A DNA stretch of 11,859 bases. Source: Firmicutes bacterium UBA2296. Its GTDB lineage: Bacteria > Bacillota > UBA994. The notes beneath the pieces are model-generated. The model saw nothing but the letters and a program-made list of their open reading frames with translations, ran no database searches and had not been told where the DNA came from. The translations under genes were made by a program, and so were the position numbers. Positions 1-6,998 of the stretch are shown here, piece after piece; position 1 is the stretch's first letter, and every line of letters begins with the position of its first letter. Where the stretch lies: positions 1 to 11,859 of the forward strand of contig DDWC01000068.1 in the NCBI GenBank assembly GCA_002345475.1, in the 5' to 3' direction.

Positions 1-20
1 CAGCTACTGCACGTCTGGGG

Positions 21-1382
21 CTAAAGTAGCCTGAGCCCTTTGGGTAGCCTGTTGTTAATGCGTCCGTCGCTGTGCTTGCCAAGCCCCAGCGAGAACCCAT
101 CGCAGGTGATCATTAGCCAACCTTTAGGGATAGCTGCATCGGCGTCAAGGGCCTCCCCGCGGAGCTAGGCCACGAGAGACGGATCCTCAGGGTGGAAGTC
201 CAAGGCCGGCAGGCCTCTGGGAAAGGCGGCCAGCGCCAGACCGTGCTCTGGCACGAAAGAACGGCCGCTGAAACGACCGATCAGTATTCCCGGTCTTATC
301 AGGTTGCAACGTGACAGATCAGGCGTCTCGCTGGCTATCAGGTAGAGCTTATCACTATGGCGATGCAGGCTTGTGCCATCAGGCAGGATAGGCAAGTTAG
401 TTTTGATAAACTCGGTCCAGGCCGACATAGCGTCACCCTTGGGTATTTCATTGAGCATGTTTTTTGCCGCCCCGCTTGTTGCGGGGCGCTTTTCCTTTTT
501 GCCAAGTACCGCGCAGAAGTGCCCTTCGCCCGTCACAAGGTGTGGCAGGAGCCTGGCATACCCCTGTGACGTAATTTCAGGTCCCACTGAGTTGGCAACA
601 AGGGGAAACACATAAGCCTCGGGGTGTTCTGCCAGAAAGGAGTCCACCAACCACTCATTTTCCTCTTCGGCAAAGGTGCAGGTGGAGTACACCAGCCGTC
701 CACCTGCCTTAAGCATGGTGAAGGCAGCTGAGAGAAGATTGAACTGTGTCCTGGCCAAACGCTGCGCATGGCGAGGGTGCCACTCCTGTCGGCTGAGCGG
801 CTCTTTGCGGAAGAGACCTTCACCGGAGCAGGGGGCGTCCACCAGGACGCGGTCAAAGTAGGCAGGCAGAGCCTCAGCCAGGCTCTCGGCGCGGCACGAG
901 GTCACAGCGCAATAGGGACTGCCAAACCTCTCCAGATTGTGCAGCAGTGCGGTCACGCGGGAGGAGGTAACCTCATTGGCCACCAGCAGGCCATGGGAGC
1001 TGAGCTTAGTGGCTATGTGGGTAGACTTCCCGCCTGGGGAGGCGCAGAGATCCATAACCTTGTGGTTCGGCTGGACATCCAAAGCTTCCACCGGGAACAT
1101 GGCAGAAGGATCCTGCAGGTAATATAGTCCGGCCAAATGGTAGGGATGTAGGCCTGGCCGCTCTCCCGCAGAATAGGAGAAACCGCTTTCGCACCAGGGG
1201 ATACGTTGCAGGTTAAGCGGCATGATCTGTCGAAAAGTAGGGACGGAGACCTTAAGGGTGTTTACTCTGATACCCCAGGTTCTCTCTTCGCCAGCCAACG
1301 ACTGTAGCAGAGGTTCCCAGTCATGGCATCGGCGTTCGCGGATTCGCCTGACAAAGGCTTCGGGCAGGGGAGGTTGGTTCAT
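21..1382 (-). CDS. rsmF: RsmF/NOL1-NOP2-Sun family rRNA m5C methyltransferase, interrupted by an in-frame TAG
   Basis: This is a SAM-dependent cytosine-C5 methyltransferase that probably acts on rRNA in the cytoplasm. Counted from ATG 1382, SAM motif I is CASPGGKS (113-120), motif IV is PCSGEG (184-189, C185), and the catalytic Cys is C235 in STCTFA. I chose the start at MNQPPLP because the family similarity begins there and an AAGGA lies about 11 nt upstream; an ATG at 1481 would add 33 residues of no family character. The frame meets TAG at 165-167 after 405 residues. The same frame then continues for 47 codons, from LRGEAL through KGWLMITCDGFSLGLGKHS to PKGLRLL and a second TAG at 21-23. 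That tail is typical of the PUA-like C-terminal domain of RsmF proteins and restores the usual length of about 450. The methyltransferase core is intact. The truncated product is probably made; whether readthrough occurs is unknown. The exact rRNA target cannot be told. Confidence 0.85.
165..167 (-). other. In-frame amber (TAG) codon inside rsmF
   Basis: Codon 406 of rsmF is TAG, with clear family sequence on both sides in the same frame, so no frameshift is needed. From memory of the family, this position precedes the L-x-G-E of a YLRGE-like segment and is usually aromatic, so a TAT or TAC to TAG change is the simplest origin. A small 4-bp GC hairpin (153-164) follows directly. The alternatives are a recent nonsense mutation, a sequence error, suppression, or pyrrolysine insertion. 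The last is unlikely because TAG also ends at least four neighbouring genes. Confidence 0.8.
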
Positions 1383-2657
1383 CTGAGGGCACATCCTTTC
1401 AAACTTGCCTTGCAGGGCAAGCTGACTCGACTTGTCTACCTGGCTTTGCTGACCGTGTTTGTCGGCAACTTCAGCCTGCATCCCTTCGGCACCAGTTTCC
1501 GGTTCAGTCTGGCGGTGGGCGCTTTCACTTTCTTTCTGCTGCTAAACGATGACATTAACGAGCTGGTGGGGGGCATATGTACTGGCCTGGCGGTTCTCGC
1601 CTTTCGCACCAGTGGCAACGTCCTGCTACTGGAAATGCCCTTTCAGCAAGCGGTGCGAACCCATTATCCGGCAGCCATCTTCTATTCTGTACTGGGCCTT
1701 GGTATGTGGCTAGCCGCTGATGTCCTGCGCGCTGGGAAGTGGGTCTCCTTCATCTTGCTTGGTTTACTGGACGTTTCCGCCAACCTTTTTGAGCTGGCTT
1801 TCCGGACAGAACTCAATTTGGCGGCCTTCTTCCCCATGATTTACCTGCTGGCGGTGGTCGCTCTGGTGCGCTCAACTCTGGTGGGACTGGCCTTTACCGC
1901 CTGGCGACAGCACGAGAGAATTCTGCTGCAGCAGCAGGAAAAGAGAGAGTTTGAAAGAATCCTGCTGGTGACCTCCGATGTTTCGGGAGAACTGCTCTAT
2001 CTTGAAAGTACCCTGGCCGGGCTTGAGAAAATTATGCTCAAGAGCTACCAGCTTTACAACAGGATGAAACAGGATAACCGCGAAGGCGGCGAGGTGGCTC
2101 TGGCCATTTCCCGCGATGTACATGACGCCAAAAAGGACTTTGAAAGGCTGGCGGCTAGACTGCGCCAGGTTCTGGTGCGACAGAAGGAAGGGGAGTCCGT
2201 GGACCTGAACACGCTGATCGACATTGCCGTACGCGCCAACCGGGACGTTGCCCGGGAGCTGAATAAGCAGATAGAGTTTCACGCCGATGTGGAAGGCAAT
2301 ATCGATGTCACCTCGTACCATATCGTCCTGTCGATTATAAATAACCTGGTGGGAAACGCCATCGAAGCCAGCGGCGATTGCGGCGAGATACACCTTCAGG
2401 TCGATGCCAGGCATCAAAGACTTCTGGTGGTTGTATCTGATAAGGGGTCAGGCATCAGGAGCGCTGATTTGCCCGTGATATTTACGCCCGGCTATACCAC
2501 TAAATTCGATCCCGCTACCGGCAAGGCCTCCACAGGACTCGGCCTGGCGCAAGTGAAGCATATAGTCGAAGAGTTGGGTGGGGAGATTAAGGTGGAGAGC
2601 CGTGAGGGCGTGGGCAGCCGTTTTGCCGTCAATATTCCGTACAGCGGGAGGCCATAA
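1323..2657 (+). CDS. GlnK/YcbA-like membrane sensor histidine kinase
   Basis: This is the sensor kinase of a two-component system with the next gene. Residues 36-190 hold about six hydrophobic segments, followed by a charged helical linker (195-250). A GHKL-type phosphoacceptor motif DVHDAKKD (265-272, H267 the likely phospho-His) stands in place of a classical HisKA box. The C-terminal ATPase domain has an N box (NNLVGNAIEAS, 340-350), a G1 box (DKGSGI, 373-378) and a G2 box (TGLGL, 404-408). This H-box type is known from the Bacillus GlnK (YcbA) family. ATG 1323 is the only in-frame ATG before the membrane part and has AGAGG 9 nt upstream, but it puts the first 60 nt over the opposing rsmF 5' end. 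TTG at 1410 is an alternative without a clear SD. The stop lies 1 nt before the regulator gene. The ligand is unknown; glutamine is only suggested by the family. Confidence 0.85.
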   Translation: MASAFADSPDKGFGQGRLVHLRAHPFKLALQGKLTRLVYLALLTVFVGNFSLHPFGTSFRFSLAVGAFTFFLLLNDDINELVGGICTGLAVLAFRTSGNVLLLEMPFQQAVRTHYPAAIFYSVLGLGMWLAADVLRAGKWVSFILLGLLDVSANLFELAFRTELNLAAFFPMIYLLAVVALVRSTLVGLAFTAWRQHERILLQQQEKREFERILLVTSDVSGELLYLESTLAGLEKIMLKSYQLYNRMKQDNREGGEVALAISRDVHDAKKDFERLAARLRQVLVRQKEGESVDLNTLIDIAVRANRDVARELNKQIEFHADVEGNIDVTSYHIVLSIINNLVGNAIEASGDCGEIHLQVDARHQRLLVVVSDKGSGIRSADLPVIFTPGYTTKFDPATGKASTGLGLAQVKHIVEELGGEIKVESREGVGSRFAVNIPYSGRP

Positions 2658-2658
2658 C

Positions 2659-3519
2659 ATGAATCAGAGTTTTTTCATTGTCGATGACGATCCTGCCGTG
2701 CGCCGCATGCTTGCGGACATATTGGGGGATATGGGTGCGGTTCTGGGTGAAAGCGCCTCCGGAGAGGAAGCCCTAGCGCTGCTGCGCGAGTGTGAACCCG
2801 ACATTGTACTGGTAGACATTCTGATGCCGGATATGGATGGCATTGAGCTGGTGCGACGCCTGCGCCCGCATTGCCGGGCTTCGCTGGTCATGATCTCACA
2901 GGTGCAGGCCAAGGAGATGGTGGCGGAAGCCTACGATGCCGGAATCGATTTTTTTATCCACAAGCCTATAAATTCGATTGAAGTGCGGGCTGTGATTGAG
3001 CGTGTAGGTCAGGCCCGTCGCTTGCAGTCGGCCATGGCCCACATCGCTCGCTCGGTATCGGATCTTGCGCCGGGCGAAGCGCCTCGCCGAGGCAACATGG
3101 CGGTTAACCGCTCGAGCAAAGTGCGTTCGATTCTCTATGAAGTTGGAGCCGGCAGCGAAAGCGGGACTAAGGACCTGGAGGACGCAGTCCTGTACATTCT
3201 GCATGTCAATCAGGGTTCGGCCTTTTCGCTTAAGGAAGTCTTTGTGCACGTAGCCGGACTCGACTCCGCGGCACAAAAGGCCTGTGAGCAACGCATGCGC
3301 AGAGCAATTCAGTCTTCACTTCGTTACCTGGCGGCACTGGGATCAGAGGACTACGGTAGCCCGCGTTTTGAACGCTACGCTTCTGCCCTCTTTGAGTTCA
3401 ACGAGGTGAGGGCAGAGATGCGCTACTTGGAGGGGGCTGCTTCCACGGGGGGAAAGATCAGTATTAAGCGGTATCTGGCCGGGGTGGCGCACTTTGCCAG
3501 CGAGAATGGTGGTGCCTAA
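2659..3519 (+). CDS. GlnL/YcbB-type two-component response regulator
   Basis: This 286-residue protein has a receiver domain (1-125): acid pocket D9-D11, phosphorylation site D53 in LVDILMPD, S80 at the Ser/Thr switch and K102 in FIHKPIN. The MISQVQAKEM (78-87) plus FIHKPIN signature is, from memory, close to Bacillus GlnL. The helical C-terminal half (about 150-286) fits the YcbB domain that follows the receiver in GlnL rather than a usual OmpR or NarL DNA-binding domain. The start is ATG 2659 with GGGAGG 7 nt upstream; upstream in-frame codons lie inside the kinase gene. It follows the kinase stop by 1 nt, so the two are co-transcribed. Bacillus GlnL activates glutaminase and glutamine transport genes; neither is in this window, so the regulon here is unknown. 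Confidence 0.88.
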   Translation: MNQSFFIVDDDPAVRRMLADILGDMGAVLGESASGEEALALLRECEPDIVLVDILMPDMDGIELVRRLRPHCRASLVMISQVQAKEMVAEAYDAGIDFFIHKPINSIEVRAVIERVGQARRLQSAMAHIARSVSDLAPGEAPRRGNMAVNRSSKVRSILYEVGAGSESGTKDLEDAVLYILHVNQGSAFSLKEVFVHVAGLDSAAQKACEQRMRRAIQSSLRYLAALGSEDYGSPRFERYASALFEFNEVRAEMRYLEGAASTGGKISIKRYLAGVAHFASENGGA

Positions 3520-3555
3520 CCAGAAGAGAGCAGGCTTTGCCTGCTCTCTTCTGGT
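3519..3555. terminator. 17-bp perfect hairpin between convergent genes, probable bidirectional terminator
   Basis: A 17-bp stem without mismatch closes on a TTT loop (3536-3538). It begins at the last base of the response regulator stop codon and ends 8 nt from the decarboxylase stop on the other strand. The position between convergent stops argues for transcription termination in both directions. No T-run follows on either strand, so it may act as an mRNA 3'-end stabiliser or a non-canonical terminator. Confidence 0.75.
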
Positions 3556-3562
3556 ATATGGG

Positions 3563-5050
3563 CTAGCGTATAATCTTGATGTATTCAGCATTGGGATCTT
3601 CCGTGCCGTAAATCTGGGCGTCGGCTTCCTTGAGCATCCTGACATGATCGATAATATCCTGGGTAAGTATTTCTCCTGGGCAGATGAGAGGTATGCCCGG
3701 AGGGTAGGCCATGAGCATTTCAGCCACAATCTTGCCCCGGGCCTGTTCAATCGGTACGCGCTTGGTCTCCGCATAGAAGGCCTCGCGGGGGAGGTAGGCA
3801 ATGGCGGGAAGGGGGGGCAGTTCTATGGGCTTTTCGCGTACGTCCTGAACCTGATATTTCCTGGCAATTTCGGTCAGGGCATGCACCAGATAGCGCACCG
3901 TCTCTTTGGTGTCCGCCATGGTCACCACTGCCAGCACATTGTAGAGGTCTGATAAGTCCACCTGGATATGGAAACCCTGCCGGAGCAGTCTCTCCATTTC
4001 AAAACCGCTTATGCCAAGAGCACGCACGTTTACGCACAGTTTTGTGGGGTCATATTCGTAACAACCAGGTTGACCCACCATGTCGTTACCGTAAACATAT
4101 AGGCCGGGAACGTTGTTGTTAATTTCATAGCGCGCCCAGTTAGACAAGTTAATAGTCTGGGTCAGCATCTCCTGGCCACGAAAAAACATCTGCTTGCGGG
4201 CCACGTCCAGTGAAGCCATCAGAGGGTACGACGGGCTCGTGGTTTGTGTCAGGTTGAGGGTGGTCTTCGTGTAATCATGATCCACAAGGTCGCCTCTGGT
4301 AAGCAACAGCGAGCTCTGGGTCATGGAACCGAGCAGCTTGTGCGTGCTGAGAGCAGCCATGTCTGCTCCGGCTTCCATGGCAGACATAGGGAGGCTGGGG
4401 TGGAACTTGAGATGAGCGCCATGGGCTTCGTCCACAAGGACCGGTATCTCATAGTCCTGGGCGATTTCCACAATGCGCTCCAGCTCCGGAGCCATGCCGT
4501 AGAAAGTTGTGTTAATAACAAATATGGCTTTGGCCTCAGGGTGCTGCCTAACCGCCTGCCTGACCTCATCTGCTGTCAGAGCCATGGCAATTCCAAGATA
4601 GTCGTCTACGTAGGGCTGGATATATACGGGCTCCGCTCCGGTAAGGATCATCGCTGAGATGACCGACTTGTGTGCGTTGCGGGGCACGATAAACTTATCG
4701 CCGGGACCGAGTGTGGTGAAAAGCATGCACTGAACGCCGGCGGTGGTTCCGTTAGAAAGAAAATGTGCATAATCGGCATCAAAGGCTTCAGCGGCCAGAT
4801 CTTGGGCAGATTTTATGGCCCCATGGGGTTTGTAGATGCTGTCCAGGTCCGGCATTATGGTCAAGTCGATGTTCATCACGTTTCGGCCGACGAAACGGGT
4901 GAATTCAGGCAGTCCCTTGCCGTGCTTGTGACCCGGCACGTGAAAAGACATTACACCCTCTTTGACATAGTTGCGCAAGGCGTCAAACAGAGGTGTTCTG
5001 CTCTGTCTGCGCTCAAGGGCCATGCGGGTGTAGTCCCTTCTTATCTTCAT
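3563..5050 (-). CDS. PLP-dependent Orn/Lys/Arg decarboxylase family protein (SpeA-like)
   Basis: This is a fold-type I, PLP-dependent amino acid decarboxylase of the short Firmicutes type (495 residues, no N-terminal wing domain), probably cytoplasmic and feeding polyamine synthesis. The visible marks are FHVPGHKHG (36-44), SNGTTAG (99-105), PRNAHKSV (123-130), the cofactor-binding DEAHGAH (207-213) and the Schiff-base lysine K238 in STHKLLGSMTQSS. The sequence is close in pattern to Bacillus SpeA (arginine decarboxylase), but lysine and ornithine cannot be excluded. ATG 5050 has GGAGG (complement of 5059-5063) 8 nt upstream. The gene lies 100 nt downstream of the Mur ligase stop on the same strand, so it may be co-transcribed or use a promoter in that gap. 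No speB, speE or antiporter gene is nearby to fix the substrate. Confidence 0.9.
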   Translation of the reverse strand: MKIRRDYTRMALERRQSRTPLFDALRNYVKEGVMSFHVPGHKHGKGLPEFTRFVGRNVMNIDLTIMPDLDSIYKPHGAIKSAQDLAAEAFDADYAHFLSNGTTAGVQCMLFTTLGPGDKFIVPRNAHKSVISAMILTGAEPVYIQPYVDDYLGIAMALTADEVRQAVRQHPEAKAIFVINTTFYGMAPELERIVEIAQDYEIPVLVDEAHGAHLKFHPSLPMSAMEAGADMAALSTHKLLGSMTQSSLLLTRGDLVDHDYTKTTLNLTQTTSPSYPLMASLDVARKQMFFRGQEMLTQTINLSNWARYEINNNVPGLYVYGNDMVGQPGCYEYDPTKLCVNVRALGISGFEMERLLRQGFHIQVDLSDLYNVLAVVTMADTKETVRYLVHALTEIARKYQVQDVREKPIELPPLPAIAYLPREAFYAETKRVPIEQARGKIVAEMLMAYPPGIPLICPGEILTQDIIDHVRMLKEADAQIYGTEDPNAEYIKIIR

Positions 5051-5150
5051 TTATCCAGCCTCCATTCCCGCGGTGGGTTCCCCCTGGTCCGCGCCTGCGG
5101 CAGTGTGCGCCGTTAGCTTATATTCTACGTTATTTCTGTCGGGATTGCAC

Positions 5151-6503
5151 CTATAGCAGGAGTCGCAATCGCAAAGCTTTGAGCAGTTTGTCATCGGTCC
5201 CCTTTATAAAGATAGAACCACCCTCTGGCGTTGCCTGGCGTGCCAGTTCCGCGGCCTGTTCCAGTGTTGTGGCGTGAACAGAGCCGGGAATCATTGCCGC
5301 AAGTGGGGCTACGCTGTCGCCCAGCCATATCACCAGATCGTGTCTGATGCTCCCAAGGATATCGGCAGTTTGAGAAAGGTAATGTCCGGACAACTCTCCC
5401 TGATCCTGCGGATTGCCGATAATCAGCACTCGTGGCCCCGGCCAGGGGATTTTTGCAAAGGCAGCCACAGACATTCGTGTTCCCTGAGGGCTGGCGTTGT
5501 ATCCGTCGTCGACGATTAGCAGCCTGTCCCTGACGTAAGTCTTCATTCGCTGTTCTCCAGTACCGAAGGAGGAAAATCTGTGGCAGATATCCTCAGGCGT
5601 GAGGCCCTGAGAAAGGGCCACGGCAAAAGCCGCTGCAGCGTTATAGGCCTGGAAGTCACCAACGGCGTTAAGGGTGAAGGACATTGAGTGACCATTGACC
5701 TGGAAGGTAATGTCCAACCTGTCATAGGCGACTTGCTCAGAAGTTATTATGCGGATGTCACAGTCAGGTTTCTTACCAAAGAGCATCGCCTGGCCGTCAT
5801 AGGTTGTCAGCATCTCGCGGCAGTACGGGTCATCTCCATTGAGCACGGCCAGGCCGTCTGGCTGAACATGGCGCAGAATGGCGGACTTTTCTCTGGCGAT
5901 GGAGGGAAGGTCCTTGAAGACACCCATATGGCTCTCGCCTATATTGGTGATTACAGCCACATGCGGTTGGACCAGCATTGCGCCTCGATCCACGGAACCT
6001 GGTTCCCCCAGGCCGATCTCAAGCACAGCGAAGCGATCGTTTACCCGTAGCTTGCGCAGGGTAAGCGGGATGCCCAGGAGGCCGTTGTAGTTGCGAAATG
6101 TCTTTAGGGTATTCTTGTACCGTCCCCGAAGCAGGTGGGCTATCATGTCTTTGGTGGTTGTCTTTCCACTGCTTCCCGTTACCCCAATAAAAGTGGCCTG
6201 GCTTTCCTGTCGCATCATGGATGTGAGTCGAATAAGCTCGGTTAGAGGGTCGTGGACCTGAATGAGGGTGTATTTTGGGCACCCACTCAGGATGGACGGG
6301 AACTGTGCTCCGATGAAAATGCGTGAACCGAGTTCGACGGCCTTGAGTAGCCGTTCTTCCTGACACAGGTAAGTGTCTGTCAGCAGAACAAAGGCGGCCT
6401 CAGGGCCCCCATCGGAGCCACTGACGGCAATGCCACAGAAGCTGACGTGACGCGGCCCCTGGATGACGGAGGGCTCATATAGCTCGTTGACCAGAAAAAG
6501 CAT
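5151..6503 (-). CDS. Divergent MurF-like Mur ligase
   Basis: This 450-residue ATP-dependent Mur ligase resembles MurF, which adds D-Ala-D-Ala to UDP-MurNAc-tripeptide in peptidoglycan synthesis. The central domain has the P-loop GVTGSSGKTTT (107-117) and NIGESHMG (187-194). The C-terminal domain starts near GTGEQRMKTY (314-323) and has DDGYNASP (332-339). ATG 6503 was chosen because GGAGGTG (complement of 6512-6518) lies 8 nt upstream; an open frame to 6656 would run into the divergent Nudix gene. Oddities: the N-terminal domain lacks the D-S-R type uracil-binding signature I expect in MurF, and the usual LGDMxELG-like segment reads IGNPQDQGEL. No cell-division or wall cluster gene adjoins it. 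It may be the sole MurF of this lineage or a paralogue with another substrate. Confidence 0.8.
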   Translation of the reverse strand: MLFLVNELYEPSVIQGPRHVSFCGIAVSGSDGGPEAAFVLLTDTYLCQEERLLKAVELGSRIFIGAQFPSILSGCPKYTLIQVHDPLTELIRLTSMMRQESQATFIGVTGSSGKTTTKDMIAHLLRGRYKNTLKTFRNYNGLLGIPLTLRKLRVNDRFAVLEIGLGEPGSVDRGAMLVQPHVAVITNIGESHMGVFKDLPSIAREKSAILRHVQPDGLAVLNGDDPYCREMLTTYDGQAMLFGKKPDCDIRIITSEQVAYDRLDITFQVNGHSMSFTLNAVGDFQAYNAAAAFAVALSQGLTPEDICHRFSSFGTGEQRMKTYVRDRLLIVDDGYNASPQGTRMSVAAFAKIPWPGPRVLIIGNPQDQGELSGHYLSQTADILGSIRHDLVIWLGDSVAPLAAMIPGSVHATTLEQAAELARQATPEGGSIFIKGTDDKLLKALRLRLLL

Positions 6504-6545
6504 GTATCTACCACCTCCGGTGACATCATTGTACTCTATTGCCAT

Positions 6546-6574
6546 TTGCGGATGAAGAATTGCTTTGGTATTCT
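6546..6574 (+). promoter_or_regulatory. Candidate sigma-A promoter for the Nudix-acyltransferase genes
   Basis: TTGCGG (6546-6551) and TATTCT (6569-6574) are 17 bp apart, and TGG just before the -10 gives an extended -10. Transcription would start near 6581, about 10 nt before the AGGAGG that serves the TTG start at 6606. The 100 bp here must also hold the opposite promoter for the Mur ligase, where TACAAT (complement of 6528-6533) is a weak candidate. This is by inspection only. Confidence 0.35.
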
Positions 6575-6590
6575 TAGAGCGTAACACATG

Positions 6591-6596
6591 AGGAGG
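6591..6596 (+). promoter_or_regulatory. AGGAGG ribosome binding site that selects a TTG start
   Basis: A perfect AGGAGG stands 9 nt before the in-frame TTG 6606. The ATG at 6588 directly precedes it and has no good SD of its own. The SD would lie inside the coding sequence if ATG 6588 were used, so TTG 6606 is preferred. Confidence 0.6.
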
Positions 6597-6605
6597 CTGA
6601 GAAAA

Positions 6606-6980
6606 TTGGACTATAGGCGCATAAAGGTTGAGGCTTTGCTGCTTAATGGGCATCATGTCCTGATGGTTCGACCCGAAAATGGAGTGTGGACCCTGCCTTA
6701 CGGAGAGGCGGAAGAGGGTGAGCTTCCTGAGGACGCGGCAATCCGCGTGATGGCAGAGGCCGCTGGCGTCGACGTCAGGGTGTCACGCACGCTCAACCGC
6801 GACAAGCATGTGCGGGACTATCACCGTCTCGTTCTAACTTTTCTGGTGGAAGCGCAATCCGCTCACTTTGAGCCCGCGCCGCGGGTTCCCGGGCTTCAAG
6901 CGGAATGGCGAAACCTGCGCTCGCCCGAGCTGAAGGAACAGATATACGAGAAATACCTTGCAGGCAAGGAAAGAATATAG
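6606..6980 (+). CDS. Nudix-fold protein with a degenerate Nudix box
   Basis: This is a 124-residue protein with the size and opening beta-strand pattern of small Nudix hydrolases (EALLLNGHHVLMVRPENGVW, then LPYGEAEEGE). The Nudix box runs G33 to V55. G33, E39, R47, E51, G54 and a hydrophobic end are kept, but the E after R is V48 and the second Glu of the EE pair is A52. Metal-binding glutamates are therefore partly missing. In the family the box binds Mg and hydrolyses nucleoside diphosphate derivatives; this member could be weakened, use other residues, or only bind ligand. The start is TTG 6606 by its SD (ATG 6588 would add six residues). It ends 18 nt before the acyltransferase gene and is probably co-transcribed with it. 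The substrate is unknown. Confidence 0.75.
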   Translation: MDYRRIKVEALLLNGHHVLMVRPENGVWTLPYGEAEEGELPEDAAIRVMAEAAGVDVRVSRTLNRDKHVRDYHRLVLTFLVEAQSAHFEPAPRVPGLQAEWRNLRSPELKEQIYEKYLAGKERI

Positions 6981-6998
6981 CGACGAGGAGGCAAATCG

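Noticed and set aside
165..167. TAG read as pyrrolysine as the main explanation
   Set aside because: TAG ends at least four other genes here, the site is not a known Pyl context, and no pyl gene is seen. It is kept only as something to test.
1872..2417. 181-residue ORF on the minus strand within the kinase gene
   Set aside because: It is the antisense of a clear kinase coding region, with no family features and no SD seen.
2896..3291. 131-residue minus-strand frame inside the response regulator gene
   Set aside because: It is a shadow of the regulator coding frame and shows no domain.
5051..5150. Attenuator or terminator hairpin (CGCGG/CCGCG with inner GGG/CCC) before the decarboxylase gene
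   Set aside because: The pairing is short with a large, uneven loop and no T-run. It is not strong enough to list as a feature.
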